Assembly (NCBI GenBank): GCA_014584575.1
Contig: JACTMP010000082.1
Span: 62,001-126,000, forward strand
From: Chloroflexota bacterium
Lineage (GTDB): Bacteria; Chloroflexota; Anaerolineae; Promineifilales; Promineifilaceae
Direction of reading: 5' to 3'
Length of the DNA stretch: 64,000 bases
This document shows positions 49,518 to 57,233 of this stretch, in pieces. The notes under the pieces were generated by a model, which saw only the letters and a program-made list of their open reading frames with translations, had not been told where the DNA came from and did not search any database. Both the position numbers and the translations under genes were made by a program. Position 1 is the stretch's first letter. Each line of letters starts with the position of its first letter.

Positions 49518-50511
49518 GTGTGATGTCCTTTTGAGCAAAAACTGTAATCATAGATGATAATCGCAGGCGGTCGAGTAACCACAAAGGCAATGTCATCATC
49601 AATCGAATAGGTGCTGTATGGTATATCTGTGTCAGTTTACGGGCGGCAGCAGGAAATTGTCTACTATTATCCTGAGACCAAAATCGCAGGGTATATCCCA
49701 ATGCTGCATAACTGGTTGATATGCAACGTGTATCTCTTACTATGAATCCATTCTTTTCCAACAATTGATGTATGTTGGTCTTTGAAAAAACATATAGGTG
49801 CCGTGGCAAGTCCCAACCAGACCAGTATTGTTTAGCAATTCGTGCCTCTATACTCTCAGCATTTGGCAAAGAGAAAACCACCCATCCACCAGTTTTCAGG
49901 AGTGTGTTAACTTGATACATTGATTCCGTTGGTTGATACAAATGTTCAAGAACGTTCCACATCGTAATCACATCATATGATTGAGACGGTAAAGAAACAT
50001 CAGGAAACGCCCCTACATGTACGGGAATACCTAATTCTTTTTGCACATAATCTGCAGCAAATTTATTGGGTTCAATTCCTTCTGGCTGCCAATGGCCTTT
50101 ACGTCTGGCTTCTGCTAAGAAAGCGCCTGCACCACAACCGATGTCTAGCAGGCGACCACCCTTTTGTACCTGTTCTATGGCGTGTAGTTTTTTGCGAACC
50201 CCATGCCGATTTATCCATAGTTGCCAATTCTTGGCATCGGCTTTATTAATCGATGCATATGCAGAATAAGCCTCATCAGGATAGTAATCTTTGAGGTATT
50301 CCCAGACCAAATATGGATTCTGGCGAAAAGCCCCACAATTTTGACATTGGACAATTTGGAAGCGACCGGGCAGCCCAGTGAGCCTGTCATGTCCGCTAAA
50401 GACAGGTTGTTGGTCTGTGCTTCCACAAAGGTTACAAGCAGCCGCTTCAAAGTGCCCTTCAAAATTTCCCTGTGAAAAGTCTTTGGGCGTACTTAGAGAA
50501 TGTATTGTCAT
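49510..50511 (-). CDS. SAM-dependent methyltransferase with N-terminal Cys motif
   Basis: A 333-residue protein. C-N-L-C-G-S at about 25 and C-Q-N-C-G-A at about 60 give a putative zinc-binding pair, as in many sugar C-methyltransferases and methionine-motif enzymes. The SAM loop is L-L-D-I-G-C-G-A-G-A-F-L-A. V-I-T-M-W-N-V-L-E-H-L and L-P-N-A-E-S follow. The ATG at 50511 overlaps the TGA of the previous gene (50508-50511), which fixes the start. It is paralogous to its neighbour 50508-51401; both likely act on sugar or lipid-linked substrates. Confidence 0.82.
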   Translation of the reverse strand: MTIHSLSTPKDFSQGNFEGHFEAAACNLCGSTDQQPVFSGHDRLTGLPGRFQIVQCQNCGAFRQNPYLVWEYLKDYYPDEAYSAYASINKADAKNWQLWINRHGVRKKLHAIEQVQKGGRLLDIGCGAGAFLAEARRKGHWQPEGIEPNKFAADYVQKELGIPVHVGAFPDVSLPSQSYDVITMWNVLEHLYQPTESMYQVNTLLKTGGWVVFSLPNAESIEARIAKQYWSGWDLPRHLYVFSKTNIHQLLEKNGFIVRDTRCISTSYAALGYTLRFWSQDNSRQFPAAARKLTQIYHTAPIRLMMTLPLWLLDRLRLSSMITVFAQKDITHG

Positions 50512-51401
50512 AACAGACGTTTTTGAGCCATGTAGGTAATAACTGGCCCCTTGTTCAAATGATAAGCAAACTGACGATAAGGCCACAAGGTGGCTAGTAT
50601 TATAGGAGAAATCTTGTTGATCAAACGAGCAAAAGATGAGCCTTGAAATTTGGAAGCCAAACTAATCTGGAAAACACCTTTGCCACCTACAAGGCACTCT
50701 TCACCTAGTAAATTAAAACCTGTATCGTCAAGTATATGAATGAGTGTATCTTTACTAAAAAAATAAAGGTGGCGTGGGACTTCCCATCCCACCCAGTCTT
50801 TGCCGAACAAATAACGGTCAAAACTATCAAGGTTTGGAATTGCAATAACCAGTTTGCCTTCAGGTTTCAGGGCTGTAAAACACTGTTGTAAAACTTGTCT
50901 TGGATTTGTTAAGTGTTCAAAAACATCCCATAAAGTAATCACATCAAATGTATTATTTTCCGTCAGAACCATTTCTACTTCACCCGTTACCACGGAAAAC
51001 CCATAAGTTGAACGAGCTATTTGCGCAGCATCTTCAACCAGTTCAATGCCTTTGACAAGCCAACCCCGTTCAGATGCTGCTGCTAGAAATTCTCCGGTGG
51101 CACACCCAATGTCTAATAGTGTGCCGCGATGGAGATGGTACTTCTCTACATAATCAAGTTGTATCTGTCGCATCCTGTGTTGATGCCATTTCCCAGAATC
51201 AGTCAGTGGGACATGATGAGGCTCATATTGCTGGGGATAATAGTTTTGCAAATGCTCTTTATTCGGCCGTGGATTTAAGTAAATCAATTTGCAGTTCGAG
51301 CAGCAAACCACATGAAATAGCTCCTTAGTGAATCGATCTTTTACTTCAATGTATGGAATAGACACATTACTTCCACACAAATTACACGATATAGTCTCCA
51401 T
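50508..51401 (-). CDS. SAM-dependent methyltransferase, paralogue of its neighbour
   Basis: A 297-residue protein built like the one at 49510: C-N-L-C-G-S, then C-S-N-C-K-L-I-Y-L-N-P-R-P as the second Cys pair, SAM loop L-L-D-I-G-C-A-T-G-E-F-L-A, then V-I-T-L-W-D-V-F-E-H-L and I-P-N-L-D-S-F-D-R-Y-L-F-G-K-D-W-V-G. ATG 51401 is preferred over a TTG two codons earlier. It starts 9 bp after the glycosyltransferase stop and ends in an ATGA overlap. The two were probably created by tandem duplication. Confidence 0.82.
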   Translation of the reverse strand: METISCNLCGSNVSIPYIEVKDRFTKELFHVVCCSNCKLIYLNPRPNKEHLQNYYPQQYEPHHVPLTDSGKWHQHRMRQIQLDYVEKYHLHRGTLLDIGCATGEFLAAASERGWLVKGIELVEDAAQIARSTYGFSVVTGEVEMVLTENNTFDVITLWDVFEHLTNPRQVLQQCFTALKPEGKLVIAIPNLDSFDRYLFGKDWVGWEVPRHLYFFSKDTLIHILDDTGFNLLGEECLVGGKGVFQISLASKFQGSSFARLINKISPIILATLWPYRQFAYHLNKGPVITYMAQKRLL

Positions 51402-51410
51402 AAACAAGCC

Positions 51411-52313
51411 TTATAGTAATCCTTCGTTCTCTTTGAGCAAATTTAGGCCAACACGCACTCCTTGCAAAAAATCGGGCAGGTATGAAAACTCACCCTTAAG
51501 TATTTCCCGAATTAGTACCCAAATCAAAAAACCCCACAACATCCATTTGGGAAAGCGTCGTTTCTTGCGATAGAACAACACAGTATTTCGGCCAAGATAC
51601 CATCTCTTTTTGGGGGACCTCTCACCAAGCGTCAAGGATACTTTGTGATATATGCGAGCACCAGGCGCATAGCCTAAGGTTAAGCCAGCTTCATGAGCAC
51701 GATAACAAAAATCATAATCTTCCAAATAACTTTCAAAAACCTCATCAAAGCCATGTAACTTATCGAAAACCACACGTCTGACAAATAGAGCGCATCCAGT
51801 AGCATATTGCAAAGGCGTGGGTTTATTAAAAGCCGGGTTATCTTTATGCCTATAACCATTCATAATGACACCAGGTGGAAACCGTCGCCACCGACATCCG
51901 GCTGCCCAAATGATTTCTGGTTCAGAGTAGAACATTATTTTGGGGACGGCTACATCCCAGGGAGAATCATACAAATGAATAAGGGCGTTTGCATCTACTA
52001 TGGTGTCATTATTGAGAATAAAGAAATGCGTAGCTTTTGATTGCATGGCATGTTGAATGCCAGCATTGTAACCCCCAGCAAAACCTTTATTTTCCGCCAA
52101 AATTAGAATCTCTGCTTCTGGACAACCTTCCTTAATGGTGCTTGCAGAATTGTCTGAAGAACCATTATCAACCACAAGAATCTTCATATTGCCATAATTA
52201 CAAACACGAAGGGATTGGATGCAGGCAATGGTTTCTTGTGGTCTGTTCCAATTCACGATAATTACAACGATTTGCTCTTGCTCTGGCAAACTCATGTGGT
52301 TCTCAAGATTCAT
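51411..52313 (-). CDS. Family 2 glycosyltransferase
   Basis: A 300-residue GT-A enzyme. It opens with V-V-I-I-V-N-W-N-R-P-Q-E-T and has V-V-D-N-G-S-S-D-N, then F-F-I-L-N-N-D-T-I-V (DXD-like acidic motif) and E-S-Y-L-E-D-Y-D-F-C-Y-R-A, the ED pair of rhamnosyltransferase-like GT2. A C-terminal hydrophobic stretch (W-M-L-W-G-F-L-I-W-V-L-I) may touch the membrane. The start is ATG 52313 or 52295; both overlap the previous gene's 3' end or lie just beyond it. Part of the glycan operon. Confidence 0.85.
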   Translation of the reverse strand: MNLENHMSLPEQEQIVVIIVNWNRPQETIACIQSLRVCNYGNMKILVVDNGSSDNSASTIKEGCPEAEILILAENKGFAGGYNAGIQHAMQSKATHFFILNNDTIVDANALIHLYDSPWDVAVPKIMFYSEPEIIWAAGCRWRRFPPGVIMNGYRHKDNPAFNKPTPLQYATGCALFVRRVVFDKLHGFDEVFESYLEDYDFCYRAHEAGLTLGYAPGARIYHKVSLTLGERSPKKRWYLGRNTVLFYRKKRRFPKWMLWGFLIWVLIREILKGEFSYLPDFLQGVRVGLNLLKENEGLL

Positions 52314-53496
52314 AAACCTGGGCAAACTCGAACACTAATTGATCCCAAAATAGTGAATGCCTTAGGGTATTGCTGCGCTCCTCCATACTTATTCTCGTGG
52401 GCACATCATGAATTAGTGTAATAATGCCTTGCGCTAATGATAAACTATCTCCTGGTTCAACTAAAATGCCCAACTGTCCATCATGTAATATCAGTCGCCT
52501 GTCACCAACATCGCCTGTAACTACAGGGACGCCAACTGCTATACTTTCCAACACTTTTAGTGGACATCGGGCTTTAGCAGTCAGATCATCTAAAACGGGA
52601 TCAACTGTTAACATCGCCAGTCTTAGATACTGCGGAATTTCATCTGGAGAAATGCGCCCTGTGAAGGTGACATTTGAAAAAATGTCTAAAGCAAGGCTCT
52701 CTTTCTGCAAATGGTGAAAGTCTTCACCACCACCAATAATCATTAATCTTGCCTGGGGGATTTCTTGTTTTACATGGACAAATGCTTTTAGAAGTAGATC
52801 AACAGGGTGGCTAATCAAACTCAATGAACCAACATACATTATCAGCGGATCATCAGCACTCAGATTCCATTTCGCTATTAAGTCTTCTAAATTATCAGCG
52901 GTGCATTCAAACCTTGCACGTTCAACACCATTAGGTACATATTTGATTTTGTGCGAAGGATAACCTAAGGAAATGTAGCGGGCTTCAGTGAATGTAGTGT
53001 TTACTGTCATTTTTGAGGCCACTCTTATGATGCTATCTTCAAAATAGCGTACTATTTGGCGCTGCCACTCATGGCTAAAATTATTGGTTTCTGCTTCGTA
53101 GTCGTCACAGTCACAGTATATTATTCTTCCACGCCGACCCAATCTGGCAGCTATTACGTTGAAGGGTTGAGGCTTACCTAAATGAATTATATCGGCATCT
53201 GAGGAATAGATTGCGTGCGCTAAACGGAGTATGGCATGAATGGATATATACAATAGTTTAGGCAAGCTGAAATATTGTTTACTGCTTCCTCTCTTGTGTA
53301 CATGCATTTGCCCAACGTACCTGACTACAACACCAGCATCATCATATGGGTTTCTAATTTCGGGTGTCCAATCATGGTGTAGAGCCAGAATTTCAACTTG
53401 ATAACCGATTTTTACCAGTTCGCGGGCAACAGGGCCGTAACGGCCGAGACCGCTAGGGCTATCCAGGCTTTGTGTTAGAACAAAGGCGATCTTCAT
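52303..53496 (-). CDS. Family 4 glycosyltransferase
   Basis: A 397-residue GT-B enzyme. It has S-G-L-G-R-Y-G-P at the N-terminus (acceptor-side glycine loop), V-P-N-G-V-E near residue 190, the donor-site Y-V-G-S-L and I-I-G-G-G-E-D, and P-L-K-V-L-E-S-I-A-V-G-V-P-V-V-T-G-D-V-G-D, the retaining GT4 E-x7-E-like signature. The gene overlaps its upstream neighbour by ATGA (53493-53496). It probably transfers a hexose during surface polysaccharide assembly. Confidence 0.88.
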   Translation of the reverse strand: MKIAFVLTQSLDSPSGLGRYGPVARELVKIGYQVEILALHHDWTPEIRNPYDDAGVVVRYVGQMHVHKRGSSKQYFSLPKLLYISIHAILRLAHAIYSSDADIIHLGKPQPFNVIAARLGRRGRIIYCDCDDYEAETNNFSHEWQRQIVRYFEDSIIRVASKMTVNTTFTEARYISLGYPSHKIKYVPNGVERARFECTADNLEDLIAKWNLSADDPLIMYVGSLSLISHPVDLLLKAFVHVKQEIPQARLMIIGGGEDFHHLQKESLALDIFSNVTFTGRISPDEIPQYLRLAMLTVDPVLDDLTAKARCPLKVLESIAVGVPVVTGDVGDRRLILHDGQLGILVEPGDSLSLAQGIITLIHDVPTRISMEERSNTLRHSLFWDQLVFEFAQVYES

Positions 53497-54659
53497 TTAG
53501 TTGCATCCAGGCGTGACTCAGTCAATTGATGTAAAACATTTACCAAATGGTTCCATGAAAACTTCTGGTGTTCACGATGTATATATTTTACAAGACTGAT
53601 GGCCATATCTCCTGTAAACAAGCAGATGATAGCTGTTGCCAAGGCTATTGCATCATGGGGGGACACAACCAGACCACTACGGCCGTCCGCCACTACTTCC
53701 CCCAATCCCCCCACATTCGTCGTAATCACCGGTTTGCCTCGGCCAAAGGCCAGTTGGATGACGGCGCTCTGCGTGGCCGAACGATAAGGCAGCACTACCA
53801 CATCACACCGATCAATACAGGTTGCCAGTTGCTCATCGGGCACATACTCGTTCCAGATGGTCACATGATCATGCAAACCAAGCCGGTCAATTTGCTCCCG
53901 ATACTGCGCTTCGCCCCCTTGCCAGAACTCACCCGCCACCAACAGGTGCAACGGCCGTTCCTTTACCGCAATCGCCATCGCATCCAACAGCACATCTAGA
54001 CCTTTATACGGCCGTACCAACCCACAAAACAACAGCAATGGCCGATCTGTGGGCAATGTCACCGGTAGCTCAATATGACTCGTATCAGTAATACCCAACT
54101 CCGCATAGGTCGGCAGTGGTGTCACCTGCACCCGCGCCTGAGGCAAAATTCTCTGCAAAATTTGCCCATCCGCCTGAGAATGCACGATAAAACCATCCCC
54201 ACGACCACAGGCCAGCCGAAACAAAGGCGGTAGCAGACGTTGGCTAAATCGTCCTTGCTCATGCGGTAAGACATTATGGCAGATGAAAATCAACCGGGGC
54301 GAACCGGGCAGCCGCTTAACGCTCCGACTCAACGCAGCCCATACGGCCGTAAAATACGGATGCCACCAGGGGATAATCACGACATCCGGCTGCCAGACTT
54401 GCAGCCGTTTAAGTGTCCGGCGCCAGCTCAGGGGATTGAGGGAATCCAGGATGTATTCCGCTTCAGTTTGCAACGGCCGTTCGCTCGGATCCTTGTCGCT
54501 CTTCCCTGGAAACAACCAACCCGGATACTGCCGCGAAAAGGAAATCAATAATACCTCATGTTCTTCACGTAAATGCCGTGTTAATAGAGTAGTATAATGG
54601 GCAATGCCACCCCGGTAAGGGTATGTTGGGCCGATGAGCGCAACACGAAGATGTTTCAC
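53493..54659 (-). CDS. Family 4 glycosyltransferase
   Basis: A 388-residue GT-B enzyme with Y-P-Y-R-G-G-I-A-H-Y (acceptor loop), L-L-F-C-G-L-V-R-P-Y-K-G-L-D-V-L-L-D-A-M-A, A-G-E-F-W-Q-G and Q-L-A-F-G-R-G-K-P-V-I-T-T-N-V-G-G-L-G-E-V-V. Its 3' fifth is A+T-rich, but five ACGGCCGT copies occur across the gene, the first after an 8-kb near-absence. It thus seems to belong to the resident genome rather than the acquired block. GTG start preceded by AAGGAC. Confidence 0.88.
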   Translation of the reverse strand: MKHLRVALIGPTYPYRGGIAHYTTLLTRHLREEHEVLLISFSRQYPGWLFPGKSDKDPSERPLQTEAEYILDSLNPLSWRRTLKRLQVWQPDVVIIPWWHPYFTAVWAALSRSVKRLPGSPRLIFICHNVLPHEQGRFSQRLLPPLFRLACGRGDGFIVHSQADGQILQRILPQARVQVTPLPTYAELGITDTSHIELPVTLPTDRPLLLFCGLVRPYKGLDVLLDAMAIAVKERPLHLLVAGEFWQGGEAQYREQIDRLGLHDHVTIWNEYVPDEQLATCIDRCDVVVLPYRSATQSAVIQLAFGRGKPVITTNVGGLGEVVADGRSGLVVSPHDAIALATAIICLFTGDMAISLVKYIHREHQKFSWNHLVNVLHQLTESRLDATK

Positions 54660-54683
54660 TAAAAAGTCCTTCTTGGTAAGTAA

Positions 54684-56234
54684 TTATGGATTGAAACGAT
54701 AAACCGTCCACCCTCCAAAGTCATCCTCGGGCGTCAATAATCCTTGTGTTTCAACATATGCCTTTAATTCTTCATTACGCAACACGACTAAAATAACCCG
54801 CTCATTTTCCAGCCACTCTTTGACTTCCTCGCGGCTTTGTAACAACATTGACGGCGCATCCCGGTTGAATAAATCAAACGGACGATCCAATATCATCGCC
54901 TCATAATGGCGGGCCGTTAACTGCACGGCCAGAAATTCCCAGGCATTTGCCTCCAACAAGTATTGGGGAGTTTCATCCATCCCCCAGGTATCTAAAACCT
55001 GCTCCACATAACGCCCAGCCGCTACGGGTTCCGTACGCATTCCCTGTGGAAAATCTATCACTTGGCGAATGTTCGCCCAACTCATTACCATCAGTAACCC
55101 TAGAGATAATGTCATCAACCCAATTTGAACTGTTCGCCTGTTTGCCCATCTTCCCCACACAAACAATCGCTCAAGACTAAAAGCCACATAGGGTATCCAT
55201 AACATGCTGTATAACAACGAGTAGCGTCCTGGAGCAGCACTTGGCGGTCCCGAGAGGGTATTAAATGCACTATAAACCGATAATGAGACAACCGCCAGCA
55301 TTAACAGGTAAAAACGCCAATATAAATTTCGTTTTTCCAAAAATATTACAGCCAATCCAAACAAGCCAAATACCCAACTCATCACCAACATATTTTCTTC
55401 TACAATACGCGGATAATAAGCAAATTTATCCCAAATGGGTACATCATACCCTTTGTAAAACCAGATTGAATAAGCTGTGTGTGCTGAAAGAATGCCCAGG
55501 AACTTTCCCGTAAGAAAATACTCGGAACTAATAAAAAACAGGATAAACAGGTTGTTCAGAATGAAAAAACCCAGCAACCGTGAGGCCTCAGCATATTTCC
55601 TTTGACGAAGAAGTTTGATACCTACAACACTGGAAAGCAAGTTGACAACATTGATCAGGATCCAACTTTGGATATGAGTGATGCTCGTTAAAAGTAAGAG
55701 CAAACCGCCCCATAACCAGTAATGTGGTCGCCGCTCCCGTAGCCAGACCACCAAGAACCATAAGCCAGCCCAGAACAATGCTAGAAAGTAAATTTCTAGC
55801 ATGGGTGTGCCACTCAACCAGACAAACCACGGTGTAAAAGCCAGTAAAACAGTTGCAACTATTGCCACCCGTTCGCTATCAAACAAATCTCGCACAACAA
55901 AGAAAAAGGCCACTAGCAATAGGCACGAGGCCAGAAATGCTGTTATACGTGGAGCAACGATAACGTCATCCCATAGCCACAGGGCGACTGCATTGATGTA
56001 TTTTTCTAACGGCAACCAGATAACAATAATTTCCGGTAAAGAATCTATTTGTGGATTAGCGCTCCATCGAGCTGAAATAATACCTCTGGCAAATTCATCA
56101 GCCGAGACACTCAAAAAACCGTTCCGATACAAATATATCTGAAGGAGAAGGCGGACAGACATTAGACCTGCCCAAAAGCCGAAAAGAACACCGAAGCGTT
56201 GTGTATTTGTTTGAGAATCAGTGGAAAGGTTCAT
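54684..56234 (-). CDS. Multispan membrane glycosyltransferase (ArnT/GT39-like)
   Basis: A 516-residue integral membrane protein with about 10-11 spans. The first periplasmic loop carries A-D-E-F-A-R-G-I with acidic residues as in GT-C enzymes (PMT/ArnT), which use polyprenyl-phosphate sugars. Later L-S-G-T-P-M-L-E-I-Y-F-L-A-L-F and a soluble C-terminal tail of about 110 residues ending G-G-W-T-V-Y-R-F follow. TATAAT at 56243-56248 stands 8 nt from the ATG with no Shine-Dalgarno. Acceptor unknown. Confidence 0.78.
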   Translation of the reverse strand: MNLSTDSQTNTQRFGVLFGFWAGLMSVRLLLQIYLYRNGFLSVSADEFARGIISARWSANPQIDSLPEIIVIWLPLEKYINAVALWLWDDVIVAPRITAFLASCLLLVAFFFVVRDLFDSERVAIVATVLLAFTPWFVWLSGTPMLEIYFLALFWAGLWFLVVWLRERRPHYWLWGGLLLLLTSITHIQSWILINVVNLLSSVVGIKLLRQRKYAEASRLLGFFILNNLFILFFISSEYFLTGKFLGILSAHTAYSIWFYKGYDVPIWDKFAYYPRIVEENMLVMSWVFGLFGLAVIFLEKRNLYWRFYLLMLAVVSLSVYSAFNTLSGPPSAAPGRYSLLYSMLWIPYVAFSLERLFVWGRWANRRTVQIGLMTLSLGLLMVMSWANIRQVIDFPQGMRTEPVAAGRYVEQVLDTWGMDETPQYLLEANAWEFLAVQLTARHYEAMILDRPFDLFNRDAPSMLLQSREEVKEWLENERVILVVLRNEELKAYVETQGLLTPEDDFGGWTVYRFNP

Positions 56235-56242
56235 AACGGCGC

Positions 56243-56248
56243 ATTATA
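56243..56248 (-). promoter_or_regulatory. TATAAT box, probably leaderless
   Basis: TATAAT on the minus strand, 8 nt before the ATG at 56234, with no ribosome site. A similar box lies divergently at 56342. Confidence 0.6.
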
Positions 56249-56341
56249 TCCAATTCCACCAATGGCAACCGGTCACAGATCATGGGTCAGGATTATAAGT
56301 GGCAAGTGGCAGGTAGCTTTTACGCAATGAACAATACGCAA

Positions 56342-56347
56342 TAAAAT
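56342..56347 (+). promoter_or_regulatory. TAAAAT box 6 nt before an ATG, probably leaderless
   Basis: TAAAAT is followed by TCCCCT and the ATG at 56354. The spacing is the same 6 nt as at 4064 and 10815. Confidence 0.55.
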
Positions 56348-56353
56348 TCCCCT

Positions 56354-57220
56354 ATGATTTTGGTCACAGGTGCAACCGGCTTCATTGGCCGTTCCTTCAT
56401 AGCGCGATTGGCGCGGGAAGGGGTAGACGCACGGCCGTATGACGGCCGTCTCATCACCCACCTGAAACTGCGCGAACAGTTGCAGGGTATCCATACCGTT
56501 GTCCATCTGGCCGGGGCCGAAGCCCGCGGCAGCAACCGCTTACTGCAACATGTGGATGTCGAAGGTACCGCCCAGCTCATTGACGAGAGTCGCCGCGCCG
56601 GCGTGCAACACCTGGTTGTGCCCAGCCATTTGGGGGCCAATAGCGCCGCCATGCACCCGCTGTTACGCGCGAAAGGGGAAATGGAGCAACTGATCCGGCG
56701 CAGCGGCCTCCCGTATACCATTCTGCAAACGGCTCCCCTTTACGGCCGTGAAGACCGCTTCACCGAAATGTTTCTGGCGCTGGCTATCTGGAGTTGGCCC
56801 TTTGTCTGGCTGCCCGGCGGCGGCCATATGCCCGTGCAGCCACTTTGGGTCGAAGATTTCACCCGCTGCCTTCATCTTATTGTGCAATATCCCGGTCGTT
56901 ATGTAAATCAAACCATCGCCATTGCCGGTGAAGAGCGTATGGCTTACCGGGAGATGATGCAGCGGATGTTGGCCGTCAACGGCCGTAAACGTCTGGCGGC
57001 CCCGCTGCCCCTGGTGCTGTTACGGCCAGTGTCCCGCCTGTTACTGCAATGGTGGTATTGGCCCCCCATTACCCCCTACACCCTGGACCGCTTTTTTGTA
57101 CCGGCCGTCGCAGAGCCAGGTACCGTTTTGCGTCATTTTGGTTTTCGCCCGGCGCTCTTCTCCGGGCAAATTGTCTACCTGCACCGGCCCGGTCTGGCCT
57201 GGCGGCTTTTTCGGCGCTGA
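56354..57220 (+). CDS. NAD(P)-binding epimerase-like protein (NmrA/complex I 39 kDa type)
   Basis: A 288-residue atypical extended SDR. I-L-V-T-G-A-T-G-F-I-G-R-S-F is the Rossmann motif, V-V-H-L-A-G-A-E follows, and the Tyr-Lys catalytic pair of true epimerases is not visible. G-L-P-Y-T-I-L-Q-T-A-P-L-Y-G is the conserved stretch of the NmrA/NDUFA9-like group. Roles in that group include redox sensing and quinone-linked functions. It is convergent with the next gene (13-bp gap) and divergent from the GT-C gene. Confidence 0.82.
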   Translation: MILVTGATGFIGRSFIARLAREGVDARPYDGRLITHLKLREQLQGIHTVVHLAGAEARGSNRLLQHVDVEGTAQLIDESRRAGVQHLVVPSHLGANSAAMHPLLRAKGEMEQLIRRSGLPYTILQTAPLYGREDRFTEMFLALAIWSWPFVWLPGGGHMPVQPLWVEDFTRCLHLIVQYPGRYVNQTIAIAGEERMAYREMMQRMLAVNGRKRLAAPLPLVLLRPVSRLLLQWWYWPPITPYTLDRFFVPAVAEPGTVLRHFGFRPALFSGQIVYLHRPGLAWRLFRR

Positions 57221-57233
57221 TACGGCGCAATTG

